Shown here: positions 1 to 7,660 of the stretch, one piece after another | Position numbering within the stretch: position 1 is the stretch's first letter | Layout: the number at the start of each line of letters is the position of its first letter | Assembly (NCBI GenBank): GCA_034436045.1 | Contig: DAOTVZ010000031.1 | Coordinates: 1 to 49,159 of the forward strand | Origin: H111-94 sp034436045 | Lineage (GTDB): Bacteria; Chloroflexota; Ktedonobacteria; Ktedonobacterales; Ktedonobacteraceae | DNA: 49,159 nucleotides | Direction of reading: 5' to 3' | Program-made: the position numbers and the translations under genes | Notes under the pieces: model-generated | The model's database searches: none | Told to the model about the DNA's origin: nothing | Seen by the model: only the letters and a program-made list of their open reading frames with translations

Positions 1-374
1 TTGACGTACCAACTGATATAGTTACCGTTGGCGCTGCCCATCAGCGACTTATCAACGGCGGGTGAGGCGCTGATGAATACATCGGGCGTGCGCAGGTGGT
101 CTTTGATCTCGGCAGCCAGGGCCGCGCTCCCTTTACCTTCGCCCTGAAAGGTGTAGCCAGTGCTGCTATCAAAGGCTGGCTTGATTTGATGCTCCATAAT
201 ATCTACCAGCGCACCCGCATACAGTACGGAAACCGTGCCCTTATTGGTCGCGGTGGATGTGCTGGATGTGCCTGTTGAGGTGGTCGAGCCGCAGGCGCTG
301 AGCAATAAGCTAGAAATAAGAAATGGAAGACTGAGAAGGAACCATGTGTGATGACGCGAACTTCTCTTGTTCAT
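1..374 (-). CDS. Molybdate/tungstate-type ABC transporter substrate-binding lipoprotein (3' end outside window)
   Basis: The frame is open from an ATG at 374 to the window edge (124 codons). It begins with a lipoprotein signal: a basic start, a hydrophobic stretch, then LLSAC with Cys as the lipidation site, followed by a Ser/Thr-rich spacer. The mature part reads VLYAGALVDIMEHQIKPAF, then FQGEGKGSAALAAEI and TPDVFISAS. This is the pattern of WtpA/ModA-like extracellular binding proteins for tungstate or molybdate. AAAGGAG lies 7 bases before the ATG, and a good promoter lies upstream at 411-440. It is divergent from the mycofactocin locus. The anion bound is inferred from the family; the ligand residues farther along are not in the window. 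Confidence 0.8.
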   Translation of the reverse strand, partial: MNKRSSRHHTWFLLSLPFLISSLLLSACGSTTSTGTSSTSTATNKGTVSVLYAGALVDIMEHQIKPAFDSSTGYTFQGEGKGSAALAAEIKDHLRTPDVFISASPAVDKSLMGSANGNYISWYV

Positions 375-397
375 CGATTGACTCCTTTGTTTTTGAG

Positions 398-414
398 TAC
401 TCATAGTATGAGTA
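398..414. promoter_or_regulatory. Palindromic candidate operator
   Basis: TACTCATA and TATGAGTA form a perfect 8-base inverted repeat around one central base. The site covers the -10 box and probable start site of the minus-strand promoter, a position where a dimeric repressor would block transcription. The binding protein is unknown. Confidence 0.45.
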
Positions 415-440
415 TAGAGGGTAAAGAGGGATGAGGTCAA
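411..440 (-). promoter_or_regulatory. Promoter of the binding-protein gene
   Basis: On the minus strand TTGACC (435-440) and TATACT (411-416) are separated by 18 bases, a good sigma-70-type match. Transcription would start near 404. The -10 region overlaps the palindrome at 398-414. Confidence 0.6.
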
Positions 441-476
441 GGGGGCAAAAAAAGAGCTGGCCGCTCGCCTTGTCCC

Positions 477-507
477 CTTGCAGGTTTTCCCTGCAAGATG
501 ATATGCT
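477..507 (+). promoter_or_regulatory. Candidate mftA promoter with overlapping inverted repeat
   Basis: TTGCAG (479-484) and TATGCT (502-507) are 17 bases apart. An 8-base perfect inverted repeat, CTTGCAGG (477-484) and CCTGCAAG (490-497), covers the -35 box and the first half of the spacer. It could be an operator or an RNA hairpin; the position favours an operator. Confidence 0.45.
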
Positions 508-550
508 CTAGGCATATTGAGTCCTTTCATTAGCAATCAGAGGTATGAGT

Positions 551-706
551 ATGGCAGATTTTGATCTCACCAACGATGTGACAACTGACGATCAGACGTT
601 CATGACAGAGCGTGTTGAGGGTGCTGCTGATGTGTCAGAAGATGATGAACTTGAGGAACTTATCATCGAAGATTTCACGATAGATGGTATCTGTGGCGTC
701 TACTAA
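551..706 (+). CDS. mftA: Mycofactocin precursor peptide (MftA-like)
   Basis: This 51-residue acidic peptide ends in TIDGICGVY, nearly identical to the IDGMCGVY tail that defines mycofactocin precursors (family TIGR03969, from memory). In that family the radical SAM enzyme MftC, helped by MftB, modifies the terminal Val-Tyr, and the MftE peptidase releases the product that becomes a redox cofactor. AGAGG at 539-543 lies 7 bases before the ATG at 551. An ATG at 545 in the same frame is too close to it. The last 23 bases overlap the start of the downstream dehydrogenase. The leader is Asp/Glu rich, as expected for a recognition peptide. The Met of the usual core is Ile here. No mftB-F lies within 49 kb downstream. 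Confidence 0.9.
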   Translation: MADFDLTNDVTTDDQTFMTERVEGAADVSEDDELEELIIEDFTIDGICGVY

Positions 707-1547
707 TCCCACACAGGCGCGTTTTCAGGGGCGCACCGTTTTCATCACAGGGGCCGCGCGGGGCATGGGACGTTCTCACGCGCTGGCCTTCGCGCGCGAA
801 GGGGCCAGGCTGGTGCTATGTGATGCCTGTCGGCAATATAGTAGCGTGCCTTATCCCCTCGCGCAGCCGCAAGAATTGGCTGAGGTGGCGCGTGAGATTG
901 AGCAGATGGGGCGTCCGGTGATTGCTGAACAGGTCGATGTAACGGATCTCGCGGCTATGCAGGCGTTAGCCAATCGCGCTGAGCGGGAATTGGGCGCAAT
1001 AGATGTTGTGGTTGCCAACGCCGGTCTGTACTCGTTCGCGCCCAGTTGGGAACTGAGCGAGCAACAGTGGGATGAGACGGTGAATGTCGATCTCAAGGGT
1101 GTCTGGATTACTTGCAAGGTCTGTATTCCCCAGATGATTGCGCGGCGACGCGGCAAGATTATTTGTATCTCCTCGACCGCAGGAGTCAAGGGCATGGAGA
1201 ATCTGGCCCATTATGTTGCTGCCAAACATGGCGTAATCGGGTTGGTGAAGACGTTGGCGATGGAACTGGCGCGTTATGACATCAACGTCAACGCTGTCTG
1301 CCCGACCAGCGTCGATACGACCATGTGTCGCAATCAGGCGCTCTATGATATCTTCGCGGGTGGCCCCGGTCCGCAAGCTACCTATGAGCATATGCTGGCG
1401 TTGATGAATCAAATGAACCTGTTTCCTGATCGAAACCTGTTGCCGCCGGAAGCCATCAGCGCTGCCGTTCTGTGGCTGGCCTCTGAGGAAGCTCGCAACC
1501 TCACCGGCTGTGCCTTGCCTGTGGATGCTGGTTACTTGACGCGCTGA
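684..1547 (+). CDS. Mycofactocin-coupled SDR family oxidoreductase
   Basis: A short-chain dehydrogenase of 287 residues. The TGAARGMG dinucleotide loop is at 22-29, NAG at 112-114, Ser 163/164, and Tyr177-x3-Lys181 forms the catalytic set. The segment after beta-2 (about 45-75) carries the insertion with CRQYSSVPYPLA that marks the mycofactocin-dependent SDR subfamily (TIGR03971 type), whose NAD is held tightly and re-oxidised by mycofactocin. It probably oxidises an alcohol or hydroxyacyl substrate; which one is not visible. The ATG at 684 lies inside mftA in another frame, implying translational coupling. A GTG at 693 is an alternative start. Confidence 0.88.
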   Translation: MVSVASTNPTQARFQGRTVFITGAARGMGRSHALAFAREGARLVLCDACRQYSSVPYPLAQPQELAEVAREIEQMGRPVIAEQVDVTDLAAMQALANRAERELGAIDVVVANAGLYSFAPSWELSEQQWDETVNVDLKGVWITCKVCIPQMIARRRGKIICISSTAGVKGMENLAHYVAAKHGVIGLVKTLAMELARYDINVNAVCPTSVDTTMCRNQALYDIFAGGPGPQATYEHMLALMNQMNLFPDRNLLPPEAISAAVLWLASEEARNLTGCALPVDAGYLTR

Positions 1548-1554
1548 TGAGATT

Positions 1555-1584
1555 TTGACATAGAACGCCTGCTTGTGATAGCAT
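1555..1584 (+). promoter_or_regulatory. Candidate promoter of the ChlID-type gene
   Basis: A perfect TTGACA (1555-1560) is followed after 18 bases by TAGCAT (1579-1584). Two other promoters called here (411-440 and 26293-26322) also have 18-base spacers. It suggests that the chelatase-type gene is not only read through from mftA. Confidence 0.45.
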
Positions 1585-1675
1585 GCAACAGCAAAACGCT
1601 ATTTATTGATCGATGAATATATCGCCGTGTCCAACGATGGACGCACTAGCCAATGACGTACAGGATATGTGCTTT

Positions 1676-3649
1676 ATGAGTACCTTCCCGTTGAGCGCGC
1701 TAGTTGGCCAGCATAAGATGCGTCTGGCTCTGCTTCTCAACGCCATCGATCCCTCGATTGGTGGGGTACTCATCTGTGGGCGGCGCGGCACCGGTAAATC
1801 GACGGCGGTACGCGCGCTACCTGCGCTATTACCCCCTTTGACGGGTATTGCCGATTGTCCCTATTTCTGTGATCCCCTCTCACCGCAAGCCATGTGCGCC
1901 GATTGTTATACGCGCTATCGTCGCCATGAGCCGCTCCCGACCATAACGCGCCCGGTGCGCCTGGTCACATTGCCGCTCAATGCCGGTGAAGATCGTGTTG
2001 CCGGTAGCTTTGACCTGGCAATAGCGCTGGAGAGTGGACGGCGTCACTTTTCCCCTGGCCTGCTGGCACGTGCCAATCGTGGTTTTCTCTATATTGACGA
2101 GATCAACCTGCTCAATGACTACCTTGTGGACATGTTGCTCGATGCTGCGGCGCTAGGCATCAATCGTGTTGAGCGTGAGGGCGTTTCGGTGGAGCATCCG
2201 GCGCGTTTTGTGCTGGTCGGCACGATGAATCCCGAAGAGGGGCTGTTGCGACCGCAACTGCTTGACCGCATTGGCCTCTATGTGCCGACGGAGGATGTAA
2301 CCGACCCGGCTGAACGCGCGCTGGTGGTTGAGCGACGACTGGCCTTCGATGCCGACCCTATCGGTTTTTACGCTGCCTGGGCCGACGAAGAGCAAGCTCT
2401 GCGCTTGCGGCTTGAAGCTGCTCGTCGATTGTTGCCGGATGTACATATTTCGTCCTACATGCGCCAGGTGATTGTCTACCTGGTAGACCGTGAATTGCAC
2501 GCAGAAGGGCATCGCGGCGACTTAACGGTTTTGCGCACTACGCGGGCGTTAGCAGCGTGGGAGAGCCGTACAGAGGTAACAATAGATGATGTCAGGCAAG
2601 CCATCATGCTGGCGATGCCTCATAGGATGCGTGCTGACAGGTTGAAGCAGATACTCGCGCGCCTGCCGGAAGAGCTACCGCCGGGGATGAGCGATGCCGA
2701 TAAGCCAGAGGAGATTGCAACGCTCGAAGATGATGTTGAGGTGAAGGAGCGCACCAGCGAGCGCGAGGGACAGGCGGGGCTGACACGGCGTTTGCGTGGC
2801 GAAAGCGATCTTGCGCAGGTGCAGAGCGTGATTACGATTGTGCGTGACCGCCTGATGCGCCATGAAGCCGGACGGCGCTTTCTCTCCAAAACCGCGCGCC
2901 GGAGTGGGCGTTTTACGCGCAGTCGCATAATGCATCCGGTCACCGATGTGGCCTTTTCCGCCACTCTTCGGGCCGCTGCACCTTATCAACGTCAGCGTGG
3001 TCGCGGTGTCGGTGAGCGCGTTGTTGTGCAAATTGATGACTTGCGTCAGAAGGTGCGCGAGCGCAAGACACGCTCTCTGCTAATCTTTGTGGTAGATGGG
3101 AGCGACTCCGTGATGGCGCGCCAGTTGATGGCGAAGACCAAACGTATTTTGCTAGCCTTCCTGCAAAATGCCTATGAAAAGCGTGATCGGGTAGCGATGC
3201 TAGTCTTTCGCTTCGCGCAGGGAAAGGTCGTGCTACCACCAACGCGCAATTTTGCACGCGCACGCCGCTGTGTAGAGGAACTCTACATCGGGGGCTGTAC
3301 ACCGCTGGCAACGGGGCTGCTGGAAGGGTTGAAACTGGCGGAGCTAGAGCGACGACGCGACGCGACAACCAAACCAGTTCTGATCATTCTGACCGATGGG
3401 TTGGCCAATATCGATCTTTCCGGTAACATGCGGCGTGACACGCCCTGGCATGATACGCTACATGTGGCACAGGAGATTGCGCTGCGTCACATTCCTACGG
3501 TCATGATAGATACCAACCCGTATGATACAGTGACGAACGAGGCGGGCGAACGAGTGCATAGTCCGGGCCGTCTATTAGCGCAGGCGCTTGCCGCCGACTA
3601 TTACCAGTATTGCCCACCGCATGACGCACGTTTGCTGAGAAAGGGGTGA
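1676..3649 (+). CDS. Mg-chelatase-type ATPase, ChlI-ChlD fusion with VWA domain
   Basis: This 657-residue protein has an N-terminal AAA+ domain and a C-terminal von Willebrand A domain. Walker A GRRGTGKS is at 35-42, Walker B FLYIDE ends at residue 142, and GTMNPEEG follows near 182-189. A four-Cys cluster (61, 65, 74, 77) sits in the insertion typical of ChlI/BchI. The VWA MIDAS motif DGSDS is at 474-478 with the later Thr and TDG elements present. The family builds ATP-driven motor complexes that insert metals with a large subunit (ChlH/CobN) or remodel proteins. No large subunit is in the window. I chose ATG 1676 because AGGA lies 10 bases upstream and its N-terminus matches the paralogue at 4995; 1613 is an upstream option. 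Confidence 0.85.
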   Translation: MSTFPLSALVGQHKMRLALLLNAIDPSIGGVLICGRRGTGKSTAVRALPALLPPLTGIADCPYFCDPLSPQAMCADCYTRYRRHEPLPTITRPVRLVTLPLNAGEDRVAGSFDLAIALESGRRHFSPGLLARANRGFLYIDEINLLNDYLVDMLLDAAALGINRVEREGVSVEHPARFVLVGTMNPEEGLLRPQLLDRIGLYVPTEDVTDPAERALVVERRLAFDADPIGFYAAWADEEQALRLRLEAARRLLPDVHISSYMRQVIVYLVDRELHAEGHRGDLTVLRTTRALAAWESRTEVTIDDVRQAIMLAMPHRMRADRLKQILARLPEELPPGMSDADKPEEIATLEDDVEVKERTSEREGQAGLTRRLRGESDLAQVQSVITIVRDRLMRHEAGRRFLSKTARRSGRFTRSRIMHPVTDVAFSATLRAAAPYQRQRGRGVGERVVVQIDDLRQKVRERKTRSLLIFVVDGSDSVMARQLMAKTKRILLAFLQNAYEKRDRVAMLVFRFAQGKVVLPPTRNFARARRCVEELYIGGCTPLATGLLEGLKLAELERRRDATTKPVLIILTDGLANIDLSGNMRRDTPWHDTLHVAQEIALRHIPTVMIDTNPYDTVTNEAGERVHSPGRLLAQALAADYYQYCPPHDARLLRKG

Positions 3650-3675
3650 GGGTGGATAAGGAAAAGATGTCCCCT

Positions 3676-3702
3676 TGTGGGCATCAGACATGTGGGCATC
3701 AG
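3676..3702 (+). repeat. 12-base direct repeat upstream of the alcohol dehydrogenase
   Basis: TGTGGGCATCAG occurs at 3676-3687 and again at 3691-3702, a period of 15 bases, 80-106 bases before the dehydrogenase ATG. It could be a tandem regulator site; chance duplication is also possible. Confidence 0.5.
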
Positions 3703-3781
3703 GAACGTGCTTCGTCACTTTCTATGGCATTGTGTGATGTTTCGTTAAGAGCTGCTACTTGCAAAGGAGGGACGTTTATCA

Positions 3782-4888
3782 ATGAGGACACGAACCGCAG
3801 TCATTTATGCTCCAGGCGAACCTATCCGTGTTGAGGAGATCGAGCTTGACCCGCCAAAGGCGCACGAGGTACAGGTCAAGATGGTCGCGGCGGGCATCTG
3901 CCACTCGGACTATCATATTATCTCCGGCGAACTGCCCAGCTATCTGCCGCTCGCGCTCGGTCACGAGGGGGCGGGCATCGTTGAGGAAGTTGGCCCCGAT
4001 GTGACCAATGTCAAACCGGGCGATCATGTGGTACTGAGCTTCATCCCATCCTGTGGAAAATGCACCTACTGCATCTCAGGCCATTCCAACCTGTGTAACC
4101 AGGGGGCCGCTATTTTGATGGGGCCGCAGCTCGATGGCACCTTCCGTCTGCACGGCGAGAAGGGTGACATCGGCCAGATGTGTGTCATTTCAACCTTCAG
4201 CGAGCGTACCGTTGTGCCGGACATCTCAGTGGTGAAGGTGATGGAGCATTACCCGCTCAATAAGGCGGTACTGGTTGGTTGTGGTGTGCCGACCGGTGTG
4301 GGGGCGGTCATTCATCGTGCCAGAGTTGTGCCGGGGAGTACGGTCGTAGTCATCGGCTGTGGTGGCATCGGCATGAACGCCGTGCAGGGTGCAGCTATCG
4401 CTGGTGCGCGTATGATTATCGCCGTTGATAAAGTGGACTACAAGCTCGAACGTGCCAAAGAGTTTGGGGCCACGCATACCATTAACCCTGAGAAGCAGGA
4501 TGTGGTACAGACCGTCAAAGAGCTGACCTGGGGCCTGGGCGCGGACTATGCCTTTGAGGCTATCGCTACTCCTGCCACCATTGGCATGGCTTACGCCTGC
4601 ACTGGCAAAAACGGCACCACCGTCGTCATTGGCCTGACCCCCTTCACCGCCGAGTCGATTCCGGTGCCCCCGCTTGATCTTGTTCTGTACCAGAAGACGA
4701 TCATGGGTACACTCTACGGCGACTCGCAGCCATTGCGCGACATTCCTGATCTGCTCAAGATGTATGATGCGGGCAAGCTCAAGCTGGACGAGCTGATTAC
4801 ACGCACATATACGCTCGATCAGGTCAATGAGGCATATGCTGATATGCTCGCCGGAAAAAATATACGTGGTGTGATCGAGTTCTCGTAA
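3782..4888 (+). CDS. Mycofactocin-associated (NDMA-dependent type) zinc alcohol dehydrogenase
   Basis: A 368-residue medium-chain dehydrogenase. Catalytic zinc ligands are Cys40, His61-Glu62 and Cys167. The structural zinc site is Cys91, 94, 97 and 105. The nucleotide loop GCGGIG is at 192-197 with Asp216 at the end of beta-2, indicating NAD. The sequence, including the ICHSDYHIISGELP segment, fits the Rxyl_3153/NDMA-dependent family (TIGR03989 type). Those are nicotinoproteins that pass electrons to mycofactocin rather than exchange NADH. AAGGAGG is 11 bases upstream. Lying between the two chelatase-type ATPases and after mftA, it is the best candidate for first-step alcohol oxidation. The substrate is unknown. 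Confidence 0.9.
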   Translation: MRTRTAVIYAPGEPIRVEEIELDPPKAHEVQVKMVAAGICHSDYHIISGELPSYLPLALGHEGAGIVEEVGPDVTNVKPGDHVVLSFIPSCGKCTYCISGHSNLCNQGAAILMGPQLDGTFRLHGEKGDIGQMCVISTFSERTVVPDISVVKVMEHYPLNKAVLVGCGVPTGVGAVIHRARVVPGSTVVVIGCGGIGMNAVQGAAIAGARMIIAVDKVDYKLERAKEFGATHTINPEKQDVVQTVKELTWGLGADYAFEAIATPATIGMAYACTGKNGTTVVIGLTPFTAESIPVPPLDLVLYQKTIMGTLYGDSQPLRDIPDLLKMYDAGKLKLDELITRTYTLDQVNEAYADMLAGKNIRGVIEFS

Positions 4889-4921
4889 TCCCAACTAACT
4901 GCATCGATGATGCAACATTTT

Positions 4922-4967
4922 GTGTGGGCGCAATGATGAAATTGCGATTTCGTCGTTGCGTCCATGC
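4922..4967 (+). other. Intercistronic RNA hairpin, fully paired only in the plus-strand transcript
   Basis: Bases 4922-4967 fold into one uninterrupted stem of about 21 pairs with a small loop around 4943-4946. Several pairs are G-U (for example 4934/4955, 4937/4952, 4924/4965, 4923/4966, 4928/4961), so the minus-strand RNA would have mismatches there. No U-tract follows, so it is not a classic terminator. A smaller stem (TGCATC/GATGCA, 4900-4914) precedes it. It may stabilise or separate the upstream message, or tune translation of the gene starting 27 bases later. Confidence 0.65.
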
Positions 4968-4994
4968 CACGAACCTCAATAAAACAGGCGAAAG

Positions 4995-6023
4995 ATGTAC
5001 ACATACCCATTCAGCGCGATTGTTGGTCAGGAGCAGATGAAGCTGGCTCTGATCCTCAATGCTATTCAACCCGCGATTGGTGGCGTCCTCATTCGCGGTG
5101 AGAAGGGAACGGCGAAATCAACGGCGGTGCGCGCCCTGGCGGCTGTATTGCCGGAAATAACAGTTGTTAGCGATTGCCCTTTTTCCTGTCCCCCCGATCA
5201 GCCCACGCTGATGTGTGATACCTGCCGTACACGACTGGCGCAAGGGGAGATATTACCAATGATGCAGAGGCGGATGCGGGTTGTTGACCTGCCCATCAAT
5301 GCTTCGGAAGATCGCGTGGTTGGCACGCTGGACCTGGAACATGCGCTACGCGAGGGTCAGCGTCGCTTTGAACCGGGTGTGCTGGCAGAGGCTAATCGTG
5401 GTATCCTGTACGTGGATGAGGTCAATCTGCTGGATGACTATGTGATTGATGTGTTGCTGGATGCGGCGGCGATGGGCATGAATATTGTGGAGCGCGAGGG
5501 CATCTCGTTCGCGCATCCGGCGCGCTTTATGCTAGTCGGTACCATGAATCCCGAAGAGGGCGAGTTGCGTCCGCAACTGACCGACCGTTTCGGTCTCTGC
5601 GTGGACATCGCCTCTATTCATGACGTGCGCCAGCGAGTAGAGATTGTGGAGCGGCGCGAACGCTTTGAGTTTGCTCCTCAATCCTTCCTTGCCGACTACG
5701 CTGCCGCCGAACAGGAGCTACGCGCGCGGATTGTCGAGGCCGCGCGCGCGCTGCCGTCTATCACGATCTCGCGCCAGGTAGCCGAACTCATCGCGCTGAT
5801 CAATATTGAACTGGATATTGATGGCCATCGCGGCGATATTGTAATGCGGCGCGCGGCTCAGACCTATGCCGCCTATCTTGATGAGCCAGAGGTCACTGCC
5901 GAGCATGTGTACACTATTGCCCCGATGGCCCTGGCCCATCGTCTGAAGCATCTGCCATTACAACAATCGGCTGGGACCCTGGAAGAAGCATTGAAAAGCG
6001 TCAAACGCAAGGTTGTTCAATAA
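4995..6023 (+). CDS. Mg-chelatase ChlI-type AAA+ ATPase
   Basis: A 342-residue stand-alone AAA+ ATPase. Walker A GEKGTAKS is at 35-42, there is a Walker B ILYVDEVNLL near 136-145, and GTMNPEEGELRPQLTDRFGL follows. Cys 61, 65, 74 and 77 are at exactly the same positions as in the fusion protein at 1676, so the two are colinear paralogues. In Mg- and cobalt-chelatases ChlI is the active ATPase ring that works with ChlD. This pair could form such an I-D complex. Bacteriochlorophyll synthesis is unlikely because no other bch gene is nearby. Spacing (38 bases) suggests cotranscription with the ligase downstream. Confidence 0.85.
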   Translation: MYTYPFSAIVGQEQMKLALILNAIQPAIGGVLIRGEKGTAKSTAVRALAAVLPEITVVSDCPFSCPPDQPTLMCDTCRTRLAQGEILPMMQRRMRVVDLPINASEDRVVGTLDLEHALREGQRRFEPGVLAEANRGILYVDEVNLLDDYVIDVLLDAAAMGMNIVEREGISFAHPARFMLVGTMNPEEGELRPQLTDRFGLCVDIASIHDVRQRVEIVERRERFEFAPQSFLADYAAAEQELRARIVEAARALPSITISRQVAELIALINIELDIDGHRGDIVMRRAAQTYAAYLDEPEVTAEHVYTIAPMALAHRLKHLPLQQSAGTLEEALKSVKRKVVQ

Positions 6024-6061
6024 GAAAAGAAACAACACATACATGTTGAAGGAGCGTCAGC

Positions 6062-7627
6062 ATGAATATTGCACAGGGTTTAGCACACGCCAAAAAAGTA
6101 CGTGGGAAGCATCCAGCAGTCGTCTGTGGCAACGTGCGCTATGACTGGAATGAGTTTGATCGGCGCACTGATATGCTGGCGCGTGGCCTGGCTTCGCTAG
6201 GTATAAAGCGCGGAGATAGAGTTGCTGTTCTGATGCTCAACTGCCATCGCTATCTGGAGCTGTATTACGTCTGTGGGCGCATGGGCGCGGTGATCGTGCC
6301 GCTCAACTACCGTCTGGCGCGTCCCGAAATCGTTTTTATCCTCAATGACAGCGAGTCGAAGGCTCTGTTTGTCGATAAGAACTTTGCCCCTTATGTCACA
6401 GGACGCGATACTATTCCTACTGTTGAGCATCTTATCTATGCCGGTGATGAGACACCCGAAGGCATGCTCAACTATGAGAAACTCATCCTGCGCGGCGAGC
6501 AGTATGGGGCCAGTGCGGATGAGGAGATGCAAGAGGATGATCTGGCCGGTCTCTTCTACACAGGTGGCACAACCGGGAGGCCTAAAGGGGTTATGCTCTC
6601 GCATAAAAATCTTGTCTCCAATGCCATTCATGTCGCTATCGCCGCAGGCTATACGGAGCGTGACATCTATCTGCATTCTGCGCCGATGTTTCACGCGGGC
6701 GATAATGGTTCAACGTATGCGATGTCGATGATTGGGGCCTGCCACGTCTTTATGCCTGCCTTCCATCCGACGCAGATGATGCAGATTGTGCAGGATGAGA
6801 AAGTCACCGTGTCTTTCGTGGTGCCGACGATGGTGAATGCCATGCTGAACCATCCTGATGTGGATAAGTACGATTTCTCCAGTATGCGTCGCCTTACCTA
6901 TGGTGGCTCGCCGATGCCGGTTGAGTTGCTCAGGAAGGGTTTGCAGAAGTGGGGCCAGATTTTTGCGCAGGGCTATGGTATGACCGAGACTGCTCCCCTG
7001 CTGACGGGCCTTGATCCGCTCGATCATATCGTCGATGGGACGCCGGAGCAGGTACGTCGTCTGGCTTCGGCGGGGCGCGAGGTCTTTGGCGTTGAGGTAC
7101 GTGTGGTCAATGCCAGTGGTGAGGACGTGAAGCCGGGCGAGGTTGGTGAGATCATCGGGCGTGGCCCAAACGTCATGCTGGGCTACTGGCGTCTGCCAGA
7201 GGCGACCGCTGCCGTCCTCATCGACGGTTGGATGCATACCGGCGATCTGGCAACGGTTGATGAAGAGAACTTCATCTTTATTGTTGACCGCTTAAAAGAT
7301 ATGATTATCTCAGGGGGCGAGAATATCTACTCGGTCGAGGTCGAGAATGCGCTCTACACGCATCCTGCCGTGCTGGAAGCCGCCGTGATCGGTATTCCTG
7401 ATCCTACCTGGGGTGAAGCGGTGCATGCGGTAGTGGTGCTCAAGCCGGGTATGAGTGCCACCGAAGAGGAACTGATCGCGCACGCCCGCACACAGGTCGC
7501 AGGCTATAAAGTGCCGCGCAGCATTGAGTTCAGCAATGAGGCTCTGCCCAAGAGCGGTGTCGGCAAAATTCTCAAGCGCGACTTGCGCGAGAAGTTCTGG
7601 CGCGGTCAGAGCAGAAATGTCAATTGA
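6062..7627 (+). CDS. Acyl-CoA synthetase (AMP-forming, FadD-like)
   Basis: A 521-residue member of the ANL superfamily that activates a carboxylic acid to acyl-AMP and then acyl-CoA. Motifs in order: FYTGGTTGRPKGVMLSH from residue 165 (phosphate loop), YGMTETAP, GYW, TGDLATVDE, the hinge DRLKDMIISGGENIYSVEVE, and the C-terminal Lys in PKSGVGKILKRDL. Length is normal. AAGGAG lies about 8 bases before the ATG. It stands before a hydratase and shares a direction with the alcohol and acyl-CoA dehydrogenases, fitting the activation step after alcohol oxidation. Chain length is not predictable; medium or long chain is the family default. Confidence 0.9.
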   Translation: MNIAQGLAHAKKVRGKHPAVVCGNVRYDWNEFDRRTDMLARGLASLGIKRGDRVAVLMLNCHRYLELYYVCGRMGAVIVPLNYRLARPEIVFILNDSESKALFVDKNFAPYVTGRDTIPTVEHLIYAGDETPEGMLNYEKLILRGEQYGASADEEMQEDDLAGLFYTGGTTGRPKGVMLSHKNLVSNAIHVAIAAGYTERDIYLHSAPMFHAGDNGSTYAMSMIGACHVFMPAFHPTQMMQIVQDEKVTVSFVVPTMVNAMLNHPDVDKYDFSSMRRLTYGGSPMPVELLRKGLQKWGQIFAQGYGMTETAPLLTGLDPLDHIVDGTPEQVRRLASAGREVFGVEVRVVNASGEDVKPGEVGEIIGRGPNVMLGYWRLPEATAAVLIDGWMHTGDLATVDEENFIFIVDRLKDMIISGGENIYSVEVENALYTHPAVLEAAVIGIPDPTWGEAVHAVVVLKPGMSATEEELIAHARTQVAGYKVPRSIEFSNEALPKSGVGKILKRDLREKFWRGQSRNVN

Positions 7628-7660
7628 TGCTTATCAACTATCTAGTGAGGACGATCCATC

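Noticed and set aside
1676..6023. Bacteriochlorophyll or chlorophyll synthesis locus
   Set aside because: Only ChlI/ChlD-type subunits are present. No bchH, bchM or other pigment gene accompanies them, and the neighbours are alcohol and fatty-acid genes.
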